Shown here: positions 39,040-47,235 of the stretch, one piece after another
How the letters are laid out: the number at the start of each line of letters is the position of its first letter
How positions within the stretch are numbered: position 1 is the first letter of the stretch
Source: Roseospira marina
GTDB lineage: Bacteria; Pseudomonadota; Alphaproteobacteria; Rhodospirillales; Rhodospirillaceae
Reading direction: 5' to 3'
Length of the DNA stretch: 64,000 bases
Assembly: GCF_014197855.1 (NCBI RefSeq)
Contig: NZ_JACIGJ010000014.1
Location: forward strand, 1-64,000
The notes under the pieces: generated by a model
The model's database searches: none
Told to the model about the DNA's origin: nothing
Seen by the model: only the letters and a program-made list of their open reading frames with translations
Program-made: the position numbers and the translations under genes

Positions 39040-39699
39040 ATGCTCAAGACACAGGTCGTATTGGGGCCCGCGTTGGGGCCCATATCGGGCGCCGGTTCGC
39101 GTTGGTCCAGAGGGCTGAGCCCGTTCCGATGGGGGCGTTTGCGCGCCCTTCTGACCGCTGGTCTCCTTTTGTCTGTTATCACAATCCTGACGGGGTGCGA
39201 CGACATGAAACCGCAAGACTTTGCCGCCGCCGAGCCCACGCTCTTCCTGGAAGAGTACTTTCCGGGCAAAACCTATGCCTGGGGCATTTTCGTCGATCGC
39301 TTCGGCACCTTGCGCCGCCAGTTGCGGGTCGAGATCGACGGCACGTGGGACGGCGAGACGCTGACCCTCGATGAGCATTTCGACTATGCGGACGGCGAGA
39401 CGGACCGCCGGGTCTGGCGCATCACCCGGACGGGATCGGATCGGTACGAGGGCCGGGCCGAGGACATCATCGGCGTGGCGTCCGGCCAGATCGCCGGCAA
39501 TGCCCTGAACTGGACCTACACCATGACGCTGCCGATCGGCTCCACACCCTGGAAGGTTCGGTTCGATGACTGGATGTGGCTCCAGCCCGGCGGAGTGCTC
39601 ATCAACCGGGCCACGGTCTCGAAATGGGGCTTCACGCTGGGGACGGTGACGCTGTTCTTTAGCAAGACGCCGCCAAACGAGGGGCGCGATCCGAAGTAA
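39040..39699 (+). CDS. DUF3833 lipoprotein
   Basis: 219 residues from ATG 39040 with GGGAGGG 8 bases upstream. An unusually long basic N-terminal segment (about 38 residues) precedes the hydrophobic stretch and the lipobox ILTGC. The mature protein is beta-rich, with FFEGY-like LFLEEYFPGKTYAWGIFVDRFG and FDDWMWLQPGGVLINRATVSKWGFTLGTVTLFF, matching DUF3833, a regular companion of DUF1365/CFA genes. It is probably a periplasm-facing lipoprotein in lipid handling. Last gene of the operon. Confidence 0.85.
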   Translation: MLKTQVVLGPALGPISGAGSRWSRGLSPFRWGRLRALLTAGLLLSVITILTGCDDMKPQDFAAAEPTLFLEEYFPGKTYAWGIFVDRFGTLRRQLRVEIDGTWDGETLTLDEHFDYADGETDRRVWRITRTGSDRYEGRAEDIIGVASGQIAGNALNWTYTMTLPIGSTPWKVRFDDWMWLQPGGVLINRATVSKWGFTLGTVTLFFSKTPPNEGRDPK

Positions 39700-39971
39700 T
39701 GGCCCCCATAAGGGTGTTGTAACGGCGTGACAGACTTATACCGTGTCACGATGTCCTCCGATCGTGTCATGGCAAGAATATCCCTATGTTTTTGAGTAGG
39801 CCTTCAGGTGATACTCCCTCCGGGGGCGGCTGAACGCCGCGGCGCGGGGCAATGGGAGCCGAACCCGTCAGAGCGGTGGCGGGGGGGCGGATTGCGCCTG
39901 CGTCGGGGGCGCCTGGACCGGGGAGCCGGACAGGGGCGCCCAGGCGTTTGGTCGGAGAGGGATGGCACGTC

Positions 39972-40391
39972 GTGACGGAAGCGCTGATCGAACACCATGC
40001 CGCATGCACGGTCGTCGTGCGGCAGCATCCCTTGCCCGATGGTCGGACGGCGCTCGCGTTCGCCATTCACGGTGAGTTTTCCTCGGGCGATTTCGCGGTG
40101 TGTCTGGAACGCTTCCTGCCCCGGATCGTGCTGCCGGGGCACAGTCTGGTCGTCATGGACCTGCGGGAGGCAATCCGCAGCACAGATGCGCACGGCCTGT
40201 TCCAGCAGGCCGAGCTCCTGACGCGGGCGCGGGTGTGGCGCCTCTCCGTCAGCTATGTTTCGACCTCGGAAACCGCGGAGGCGGTGATGCCCCTGGTCCG
40301 GGACGTTTTCGAACAGGTGAACGTCGCGATCGACACCCACATTGCCCCCACCCTCGAGGACGCCCTGGTCTGGCTGGCCACCCAGACGTAA
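39972..40391 (+). CDS. hypothetical protein, STAS/SpoIIAA-like by shape
   Basis: 139 residues from a GTG at 39972 (GGAGAGGG about 10 bases upstream); an ATG at 39852 in frame is possible but adds a low-complexity tail. The sequence alternates strand and helix (CTVVVRQH, LAFAIHGEFSSGDFAVCLERFLPRI, SLVVMDLREAIRSTDAHGLFQQAELLTRA) in a pattern reminiscent of STAS-type proteins, without a recognised active motif. It stands alone between the DUF3833 operon and converging small genes. Confidence 0.55.
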   Translation: MTEALIEHHAACTVVVRQHPLPDGRTALAFAIHGEFSSGDFAVCLERFLPRIVLPGHSLVVMDLREAIRSTDAHGLFQQAELLTRARVWRLSVSYVSTSETAEAVMPLVRDVFEQVNVAIDTHIAPTLEDALVWLATQT

Positions 40392-40470
40392 CGCCGCACC
40401 CCGTTGCCGCGTGTGGTGCGACGCGCGCGGCGGCGATGAGGCCGGCTCTTTGCCACCGGGGCCCGGCCCC

Positions 40471-40968
40471 TCAGAACGCGTGCAAGTACAACGTCCAGTG
40501 GTCCTCGATGCGCCGGAGGAACAGCGCGTCGAGTCCCTGGTCTGAGGCCTGCGCTGCGCGGGCGGCGGCAAAGGCGTCATCCAGATCCGCGACCCAGGTG
40601 CCGCCGGCCGGCTCTTCACCCGGGGCTTGGTACAGCAGGCCCTTCTCCAGGCCCGAGACGCTGATCCCGGCGCTGTAGACCGGAAACGCGACCCCGCCGA
40701 GGGTGGGGTCGTGGGCGGCCAGCGTTACGTTCGCGGCCCTGAGCCGTGGGGTCAGCGGGTCGTCCGTCGAGTCGGCCGATTCGGTGTCCAGGGTGGTTCC
40801 GGGCGGGCGCTGGAGCAGAGCCTCGCCAACCTCGGTCAGCGCGGCCCGGTGACGGTCCAAGTGCGCCAGCAGGGCGGCATCGTCGGGCCGGCTCGGGCCG
40901 CGAAACAGGGCCACGGCCAGCGCCCCCACGAGTCCCATGCCGGCCAGGACTAGGATCGATGTTCGCAT
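40471..40968 (-). CDS. membrane-anchored small protein, candidate immunity protein
   Basis: 165 residues. A single N-terminal hydrophobic helix (SILVLAGMGLVGALAVALF) anchors a soluble domain expected in the periplasm. The rest (DDAALLAHLDRHRAALTEVGEALL ... WVADLDDAFAAARAAQASDQGLDALFLRRIEDHWTLYLHAF) belongs to no family I recognise. It starts 15 bases after the toxin-44 gene on the same strand, the usual order of effector then immunity gene. Immunity is an inference from order and predicted location. Confidence 0.6.
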   Translation of the reverse strand: MRTSILVLAGMGLVGALAVALFRGPSRPDDAALLAHLDRHRAALTEVGEALLQRPPGTTLDTESADSTDDPLTPRLRAANVTLAAHDPTLGGVAFPVYSAGISVSGLEKGLLYQAPGEEPAGGTWVADLDDAFAAARAAQASDQGLDALFLRRIEDHWTLYLHAF

Positions 40969-40983
40969 GATCGAGTCTGCCGT

Positions 40984-41535
40984 CTATTTGGTGTTCAACG
41001 CGGCCGCATCGGCACGCACCGCGTCGATGAGCTGCTGAACCGTCAGTGTTTTGCCGTAGGTGTCCCACAGCCGGGCCCCCAGTTCGATCGCGGCCTGGTC
41101 CTTTGGGTCGTCGAACGCGGCCAGAAAGTCGGCATCCCCTATACGCTTGAACCGCCGCGACCAGTACCCCGGCGGCGATGTGCCGGCCTGGAGCTGGGCA
41201 TGCCCGGCCCCGGCTTTGAGGACGTACGTCCAGAACCCGGCGGCGCGACCGACGTAGCCGTAATGGACGTTGGACCAAATGTCGAAGCCGTAACTCTTTC
41301 CCGACGTGGCGTCGGTGGACCAGTCCCCGTATGTGCTTTTGATATGGCGCTTGTGATCCCAGGGCTTGCGGTTGCCAACCTGGGCCTTCCAGAGTTGGCA
41401 CGCATCGTAGAAATTCAGGGGGTACGTCAGACCACCGGAGGTCAGCAGCGTTGAGATGCTGGCCACCACCGTCGACCCGGCGTTCTTAATCATCTCGCCC
41501 CATATGTACCCCGCCACCGCGACCATTTTTGTCAT
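40984..41535 (-). CDS. polymorphic toxin type 44 domain protein (candidate effector)
   Basis: 183 residues from ATG 41535. Residues ~60-170 match the bacterial toxin 44 pattern: PWDHKRHIKSTYGDW, YGFDIWSNVHYGYVGRAAGF, the GAGHAQLQ segment and FDDPKDQAAIELGARLWDTYG. This domain is usually found at the C-terminus of large secreted toxins; here it is nearly free-standing, with only a short hydrophobic N-terminal part (residues 1-55). A small effector of this kind could be T6SS cargo. The catalytic activity of the family is not known to me. The region upstream is AT-richer than the surroundings, hinting at acquisition. Confidence 0.75.
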   Translation of the reverse strand: MTKMVAVAGYIWGEMIKNAGSTVVASISTLLTSGGLTYPLNFYDACQLWKAQVGNRKPWDHKRHIKSTYGDWSTDATSGKSYGFDIWSNVHYGYVGRAAGFWTYVLKAGAGHAQLQAGTSPPGYWSRRFKRIGDADFLAAFDDPKDQAAIELGARLWDTYGKTLTVQQLIDAVRADAAALNTK

Positions 41536-41816
41536 GGATGCCCCGCTTCAGACAGTCAATCCCGCAAAACGATGTTAGTCCGAAAATACAGCGAAATCAC
41601 GAAAACAGGCGGCGCCCTGCCGCGAAATCGACCCGGCCGGGTCCCTTTTGGGCTCGTGTGGACGGGTGGCTGCGTCCATGAAATCCCATGCCGGGGCCTG
41701 TTTTGAGTCTTTAGAACAAAAGAAGAACGATCTTCGGCGTAGTGCCAGATGGCATTGCGATTCGCATCTTATTACCAACGGCTTGTGCCGTCTCTTTCAT
41801 TTTCCTTCTCAATATC

Positions 41817-41844
41817 TTGTTGCGCCCTGTATCTGTTTTAGTAT
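41817..41844 (+). promoter_or_regulatory. candidate mraZ/dcw promoter
   Basis: TTGTTG (41817-41822) and TAGTAT (41839-41844) with a 16-base spacer; predicted start near 41851, giving a leader of about 150 bases to mraZ that includes the MraZ-box candidate. Confidence 0.5.
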
Positions 41845-41875
41845 CCCATGAGCGAAGGCCGTCGAGGCATTGACG

Positions 41876-41889
41876 CCCATGAAATCCCA
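41876..41889. promoter_or_regulatory. candidate MraZ box
   Basis: CCCATGAAATCCCA reads on the other strand as TGGG-6 bases-TGGG, a 10-base period as in the TGGGN repeats bound by MraZ in E. coli. Another CCCA lies at 41845-41848. Autoregulation of the dcw cluster by MraZ would follow. Confidence 0.5.
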
Positions 41890-42002
41890 TGCGATACCAT
41901 ATCGATCCCGTTCGGGATCGGTGGGCGTGGAGCATCCAGGACGGAGAGCGAACCAGCGGGACCCAGCCAGGCCAAAACACACGGAATGAAAGGCGAACGG
42001 CC

Positions 42003-42509
42003 ATGGGGCTGTTCCTGTCCACAATCACCAACAAAGTGGACAGCAAGGGACGGGTCTCCGTTCCGGCATCGTTTCGTGCCGCGCTCAAGGACCAGGAGTT
42101 CCAGGGCGTCGTCCTGTACCCGTCGTTCACCGCCCCCTGTATCGAGGGGTGCGGCATGGACTTCCTCAAAAGCCTGAGTGAAGGCCTCGATACCCAGCCG
42201 ACGTTCTCGCCGGACATCGACGAGCTGACCGAGCTGGTGTTCGGCTCCAGTCAGCAACTGCCTTATGATCAGACCGGACGCATCGTGTTGCCTCGCGACT
42301 TCATGGAGCACGCCGGCATTACCGATCAGGCCGCGTTCGTCGGGAAGGGACGGACGTTCCAGATCTGGGAGCCGGCGGCACAGCAGAAAAAGAAGCAGCT
42401 CTTGCTGGAACGCGCCCGCAAGGCGCCGCCGCGCGGCCCGGCCCTGGCGCCGAATGGTGATCGTGGGGGCGAGCGCAGCGTCGATCGCGGCGGGGGGGGC
42501 TCGGCATGA
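42003..42509 (+). CDS. mraZ: transcriptional regulator MraZ
   Basis: 168 residues from ATG 42003. The two SpoVT/AbrB-like motifs are DSKGRVSVPASFR and DQTGRIVLPRDF. MraZ forms rings that bind TGGG repeats upstream of its own gene and repress the division/cell-wall operon. First gene of the dcw cluster; it overlaps rsmH by 4 bases. The C-terminus has a ~25-residue Arg/Gly-rich extension. Confidence 0.96.
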   Translation: MGLFLSTITNKVDSKGRVSVPASFRAALKDQEFQGVVLYPSFTAPCIEGCGMDFLKSLSEGLDTQPTFSPDIDELTELVFGSSQQLPYDQTGRIVLPRDFMEHAGITDQAAFVGKGRTFQIWEPAAQQKKKQLLLERARKAPPRGPALAPNGDRGGERSVDRGGGGSA

Positions 42510-43504
42510 GTGTGCTCGATCCGGCGTTGTCTCATGTGCCCGTGATGGGCGCCGAGGTTGTCGATGCGCTGGCCGTCCGGGATGGCGGTGTGTACGTGGA
42601 CGGGACCTTCGGCGCGGGCGGTTACAGCCGCGCCATCCTCGCCGCTGCGCCGACCTGTGTGGTCTGGGCGGTGGACCGGGATCCGGTCGTGGCGCACTTC
42701 GCCGATGCGCTGGCGGCCGAGCATCCGGGGCGGTTCCGGCTGGTGCCGGGCTGCTTCGGGGCCATGGACCGCCTTCTCGCCGCCGAGGGCGTGGCGGGGG
42801 TGGATGGGGTCGCGCTCGACCTTGGTGTGTCGTCCTTGCAGATCGATGATGCCGCGCGCGGGTTCTCGTTCCAGCAGGACGGGCCGCTCGATATGCGTAT
42901 GGGCCGCGATGGCTCGTCGGCGGCGGATCTGGTCAACACGGCCGATGAGGCCGAGCTCGTGGACATCATCGCGAGCCTAGGGGAGGAGCGGCACGCCCGC
43001 CGTGTGGCGCGGGCCATCGCGCAGGCCCGGGCCGAGGCGCCGATTGTGCGAACCGGTAAGCTGGCCGAGGTGGTGCGCGCCGCCATTCCAGGGGCCGCGC
43101 GCCAGCAGGCCCGCGACGGCATCGATCCGGCGACCCGCACCTTCCAGGCGCTGCGGCTGCACGTGAACGACGAACTGGGCGAGTTGGACACGGGCCTTGA
43201 GGCCGCCGAACGGCTGCTTGGCCCCGGCGGACGGCTGGTCGTCGTCAGCTTCCACTCGCTGGAGGACCGCCGCGTCAAAAGCTTCATGCGGGCGCGCACC
43301 GGGGATCGGCCGGCGCCCTCGCGGCACCAGCCGGTGGCGTCTAACGACCAGCCGCGCGCGACCTTCCGGGCCGTCGGCCGCAAGGCGGTGCGACCAGGCG
43401 ACGCGGAGGTGTCGGCCAATGCTCGGGCGCGGTCCGCCCGGATGCGGGTGGCGGAGCGCACCGACGCGCCCGCGTGGGACCGGACGACGGGAGGCGAACC
43501 ATGA
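42506..43504 (+). CDS. rsmH: 16S rRNA (cytosine-1402-N4) methyltransferase RsmH
   Basis: 332 residues. Features: HVPVMGAEVVDALAV start, SAM motif YVDGTFGAGGYSRAIL, DLGVSSLQIDDAARGFSFQQDGPLDMRM, RTFQALRLHVNDELGEL and VVSFHSLEDRRVK. It methylates C1402 of 16S rRNA in the decoding centre. Overlaps mraZ and ftsL by 4 bases each. Confidence 0.97.
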   Translation: MSVLDPALSHVPVMGAEVVDALAVRDGGVYVDGTFGAGGYSRAILAAAPTCVVWAVDRDPVVAHFADALAAEHPGRFRLVPGCFGAMDRLLAAEGVAGVDGVALDLGVSSLQIDDAARGFSFQQDGPLDMRMGRDGSSAADLVNTADEAELVDIIASLGEERHARRVARAIAQARAEAPIVRTGKLAEVVRAAIPGAARQQARDGIDPATRTFQALRLHVNDELGELDTGLEAAERLLGPGGRLVVVSFHSLEDRRVKSFMRARTGDRPAPSRHQPVASNDQPRATFRAVGRKAVRPGDAEVSANARARSARMRVAERTDAPAWDRTTGGEP

Positions 43505-43917
43505 GACTGCGCGGCATCGCGGTGGTCTGGGGCGTTCTCGCGGTGGCGGCCGCGGCGGGCCTGTTCCGCCTGAAGTACGAAGTCATCGCCCTGGAGGAGC
43601 GTCTCGCCACCCTGACCCACGCCATCGAGGCCGACCGGCGCGCCATCCATGTCCTGCGGGCGGAATGGAGCTACTTCAACGACCCGGACTCGCTCGATAA
43701 GCGCGTGGGGGCGAAGCTCGACCTCGTTCCGATGGATCCCGCGCACATCATCGCGCTGGACGCCTTGCCGTTCCGGCCCAAGCCGGTGGGGGAAACCGCC
43801 GGCGGTCCCGCCCGTCCGCCGCGCGTGCTCAACCCGGGCAGTGCCGCGCCCATCCCCGTGCCGGGGCAGAAACCCGCCACTCTCGCCGAGTACACAGTCA
43901 TGAGGACGCAGCCATGA
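43501..43917 (+). CDS. ftsL: cell division protein FtsL
   Basis: 138 residues. One membrane helix (GIAVVWGVLAVAAAAGLF) is followed by a short coiled coil (LKYEVIALEERLATLTHAIEADRRAIHVLRAEWSYFNDPDSLDKRV). FtsL bridges FtsQ, FtsB and the FtsW-FtsI synthase at the septum. Identity is supported by size, topology and position between rsmH and ftsI. The C-terminal Pro-rich tail is longer than usual. Overlaps both neighbours by 4 bases. Confidence 0.9.
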   Translation: MRLRGIAVVWGVLAVAAAAGLFRLKYEVIALEERLATLTHAIEADRRAIHVLRAEWSYFNDPDSLDKRVGAKLDLVPMDPAHIIALDALPFRPKPVGETAGGPARPPRVLNPGSAAPIPVPGQKPATLAEYTVMRTQP

Positions 43918-45725
43918 TGCCCGCTCTGCTTCGGTCCCTGGTCCGGCGGTCCTCCCGGCGTGGGGCGTTCCTGTATCCGGGCGCGGAAATCCGTGACCTT
44001 CCCGGGGCGCAGGGGCGGCACCCGGCCCGGGTGCGCGTGAGCGTGGAAGGCCAGGCCAAGGCCGCCGTTGAGGTCGGGCGCAACCGGCTGGCCATCACCG
44101 CCGGCGTGTTCGCGCTGGCGTTCTGCGTCATCGCCGGGCGTCTGGTGGATCTGATGGCCCTGAACGGCGGCGAGGCGGAGGCCATGGCGGCGGCGATGGC
44201 CGCCAGCGATGGCCCGGTGGTCGGGGCCGTGGTGGCCCGCAGCGATATCGTGGACCGCAACGGGGTCATTCTGGCCACCAACCTGCCGACCGTGAACCTG
44301 TACGCGGACACGCGCGCGATCCTCGATCCGGAAGAGGCGGCCCGCCGGCTGGTGCAACTCTTCCCTGACATGGAATACGGCGAAACCCGCGACAAGCTCG
44401 CCTCGGGCGGTCACTTCGTCTACCTGCGGCGGCACCTGACGCCGGAGCAGCAGGAGGCCGTGAACCTGCTCGGCCAGCCCGGTCTGGAGTTCGAGCCGAC
44501 CGAGCGGCGCGTCTATCCGCAGGGGCCGCTCGCCGCCCATGTTCTCGGCGCCACGAGCACCGACAACCACGGCATCGCGGGCATCGAAAGCAGCTTTGAC
44601 CGGTACCTGCTGGAAAAGGCGGAGCCGCTGCAATTGTCGCTGGACGTGCGTGTGCAGCATGCCGTGCGCGACGTCCTGTTGAAAGCCGTGGACCGTTTTC
44701 ATGCCATCGCGGGCGCCGCTCTGGTCGCCGATGTCCGCACGGGTGAGATCTTGGCGCTGGTCAGCCTTCCAGACTACCAGCCGGAGGCCTTCTCCGGCGC
44801 ACCGGCGGACTCGCGCCGCAACCGTGCGACGCTGGGCGTCTACGAAATGGGGTCGACCTTCAAGCTGGTGAACACCGCGCTGGGCCTGGAGGTGGGCGGC
44901 TACCATGTCACCGACGGCTTCGACGCATCCCACCCGCTGCGCATGGCCGGGTTCACCATCCACGACGACCATGCCCAGGCCCGCTGGCTGTCGATTGAGG
45001 AGATCCTCGTGCACTCCTCCAACATCGGGTCGGCCAAGATGGCCCTGGCGATCGGCGGCGACGCCCAGAAGGCGTTCCTCGACCGCCTCGGCCTGCTGTC
45101 GCCGATCAGCCTGGAGCTGCCGGAGGTCGGCAAGCCGCTCTATCCGGACCCGTGGCGGCCCATCAATACGGTCACGATTTCCTATGGCCACGGCGTGGCC
45201 GTGACGCCGGTGCATATGGTCAACGCCGTCATGCCCCTGGTGAACGGCGGGTGGTATCGCCCGGCGACGCTGCTGCGCCAGGATCCCGAGGCGCCGCCGC
45301 CGGGTCATCAGGTGGTGTCGGCACGCACCTCCGACACGATGCGGAGCCTGATGCGGCGGGTCGTGACCGACGGCACCGGCCGCAAGGCCGACGTGGCCGG
45401 CTATCTGGTGGGCGGCAAGACCGGCACCGCCGAGAAAAACGAGCACGGGCGCTACCGTCACAAGGCGCTGTTGCCGTCGTTCGTGGCCGCCTTCCCGATG
45501 GACGACCCGCGCTATGTCGTTCTGGCGATGCTCGACGAGCCCAAGGGGATTCCGGAAACGCACGGGTTTGCGGCGGCGGGCTGGAACGCGGCGCCCACCG
45601 CCGGGGCCATGATCGCCCGCATCGCGCCGATCTTGGGGGTCCGCCCGCGCGGCCCCGAGACGCCCGTCGCCCCCGAGGTGCGGTTCGCCACGGCCTCCGG
45701 GGATGCGGGCCGTGCAGTTCACTGA
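43914..45725 (+). CDS. ftsI: septal peptidoglycan transpeptidase FtsI (PBP3)
   Basis: 603 residues. N-terminal cytoplasmic region, one membrane helix (LAITAGVFALAFCVIAGRLVDL), a PBP dimerisation domain (IVDRNGVILATNLPTVNLYAD) and the transpeptidase domain with STFK (catalytic Ser314), SSN (368-370) and KTG (502-504). It crosslinks septal peptidoglycan with FtsW. Its last 23 bases overlap the murE start. Confidence 0.97.
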   Translation: MMPALLRSLVRRSSRRGAFLYPGAEIRDLPGAQGRHPARVRVSVEGQAKAAVEVGRNRLAITAGVFALAFCVIAGRLVDLMALNGGEAEAMAAAMAASDGPVVGAVVARSDIVDRNGVILATNLPTVNLYADTRAILDPEEAARRLVQLFPDMEYGETRDKLASGGHFVYLRRHLTPEQQEAVNLLGQPGLEFEPTERRVYPQGPLAAHVLGATSTDNHGIAGIESSFDRYLLEKAEPLQLSLDVRVQHAVRDVLLKAVDRFHAIAGAALVADVRTGEILALVSLPDYQPEAFSGAPADSRRNRATLGVYEMGSTFKLVNTALGLEVGGYHVTDGFDASHPLRMAGFTIHDDHAQARWLSIEEILVHSSNIGSAKMALAIGGDAQKAFLDRLGLLSPISLELPEVGKPLYPDPWRPINTVTISYGHGVAVTPVHMVNAVMPLVNGGWYRPATLLRQDPEAPPPGHQVVSARTSDTMRSLMRRVVTDGTGRKADVAGYLVGGKTGTAEKNEHGRYRHKALLPSFVAAFPMDDPRYVVLAMLDEPKGIPETHGFAAAGWNAAPTAGAMIARIAPILGVRPRGPETPVAPEVRFATASGDAGRAVH

Positions 45726-47235
45726 CCTGCTGGCTGCGGGAGAGATAGACGACATCATGATCGGCGACGCGCCATCTTCGGCTGAGGCTCTCGCGGACGA
45801 CCGCGCGCTGGCCGCTTTCGGTCCCGAGATTCGGGGGCTGACGGCGGATTCGCGGGCGGTGGCGCCGGGCTTCCTGTTCGCGGCCCTGCCGGGCGCGCGG
45901 GCCGATGGCCGTGCCTTCATTCCAGAGGCGCTGGCGCGTGGCGCGGTGGCGGTGCTGGCGGCAGAGGGGACCCCGCCGCTGGAGGGCCCGGCCCGGCTGG
46001 TTACGTCCGCTAATCCGCGCCGGGCCTTCGCGCGCTTGGCGGCGCGCTTCCACGGCCGTCAGCCCCGGACGGTGGTGGCCGTCACCGGCACGAATGGGAA
46101 GACCTCGACGGCGCGCTTTGCCGCCGGCCTGTGGCGGGCGCTGGGGTGCGCCGGCGGAAGCCTGGGCACCCTGGGCGCCGAGGCCCCCGGGTACGCGCGC
46201 GCGGGATCGCTGACCACGCCGGACCCGGTTCTTCTGCATGAGATCCTGGCCGCGATGGCGGATGCCGGCTGCGACCGGCTGGCCATGGAGGCGTCGAGTC
46301 ACGGGCTGGACCAGTACCGGCTGGATGGGGTGCGGCTGGCGGCGGCGGCCTTCACCAACCTGACGCACGATCATCTCGACTATCACGGCTCCATGGCGGC
46401 GTATCGGGCCGCCAAGACCCGGCTGTTCACCCAGGTGATGCCCCCTAATGGGGTCGCGGTTCTCAACGCCGACTCGGCTGAGGCGGAGGATTTGGATGCC
46501 CTCTGCCGCGCCTGCGGCCATCGGGCGATTACGTACGGCCGCGCCGGGGGCGACCTGCGCCTGGAGGGCGCGCGCCCCACGCCGGACGGCCAGGACCTGC
46601 GCCTGATCGTGTATGGCCAGCGGGTCACCGCGCATCTGCCGGTGCCGGGCGAGTTCCAGGCCCTGAACGCGCTCGCCGCGCTGGGGCTGGTGATCGGCAC
46701 CGGGGCCGAGCCGCGCCGGGCTGTCGCGGCCCTGGAAACCCTGGCGGGCGTGCCGGGCCGCATGCAGAAGGTGGCGGCGCTGGCGAACGGGGCACCGGTC
46801 TATGTGGATTACGCGCACACCCCGGATGCTTTGGAGACGGTGCTGAAGGGGCTGCGCCCGCACGCCCACGGCCGGCTCGTCTGCGTGTTCGGCTGCGGTG
46901 GCGACCGCGACCGGACCAAGCGGCCGGAGATGGGCGAGGTCGTCGCACGCCTCGCCGACGTCGCGATCGTGACCGACGACAACCCGCGCACCGAGGATCC
47001 CGCCGCCATCCGCGCTGCCATCCTGGCCGCCTGTCCGGGCGGGATCGAGATCGGCGACCGGGGTGCGGCCATCCGCGCGGGCGTGGACCAACTCGGGCCG
47101 GATGATCTTTTGCTCGTCGCCGGCAAGGGGCACGAGCCCGGGCAGACCGTCGGCACCACCGTCCTGCCGTTTGACGATTCCGCGCAGTCCCGCGCCGCTG
47201 TGGCCGAGCGCGACCAGCGGAAGGCGCCCGCATGA
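45703..47235 (+). CDS. murE: UDP-MurNAc-L-Ala-D-Glu:meso-diaminopimelate ligase MurE
   Basis: 510 residues from ATG 45703, 23 bases inside ftsI. ATP loop VTGTNGKTSTARF; the DNPR motif (426-429) that selects meso-diaminopimelate is present, so the peptidoglycan is DAP-type. Cytoplasmic step of cell-wall precursor synthesis. Overlaps murF by 4 bases. Confidence 0.97.
   Translation: MRAVQFTDLLAAGEIDDIMIGDAPSSAEALADDRALAAFGPEIRGLTADSRAVAPGFLFAALPGARADGRAFIPEALARGAVAVLAAEGTPPLEGPARLVTSANPRRAFARLAARFHGRQPRTVVAVTGTNGKTSTARFAAGLWRALGCAGGSLGTLGAEAPGYARAGSLTTPDPVLLHEILAAMADAGCDRLAMEASSHGLDQYRLDGVRLAAAAFTNLTHDHLDYHGSMAAYRAAKTRLFTQVMPPNGVAVLNADSAEAEDLDALCRACGHRAITYGRAGGDLRLEGARPTPDGQDLRLIVYGQRVTAHLPVPGEFQALNALAALGLVIGTGAEPRRAVAALETLAGVPGRMQKVAALANGAPVYVDYAHTPDALETVLKGLRPHAHGRLVCVFGCGGDRDRTKRPEMGEVVARLADVAIVTDDNPRTEDPAAIRAAILAACPGGIEIGDRGAAIRAGVDQLGPDDLLLVAGKGHEPGQTVGTTVLPFDDSAQSRAAVAERDQRKAPA

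Larger units (their letters stand above)
41536..42002. other. long regulatory region upstream of the dcw cluster
   Basis: 467 bases without a supported gene, clearly more AT-rich than the flanks. It serves the divergent toxin gene and mraZ. It contains the mraZ promoter candidate and a 16 bp direct repeat (CCATGAAATCCCATGC at 41676-41691 and 41877-41892) built around MraZ-box-like TGGG elements. Confidence 0.6.
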
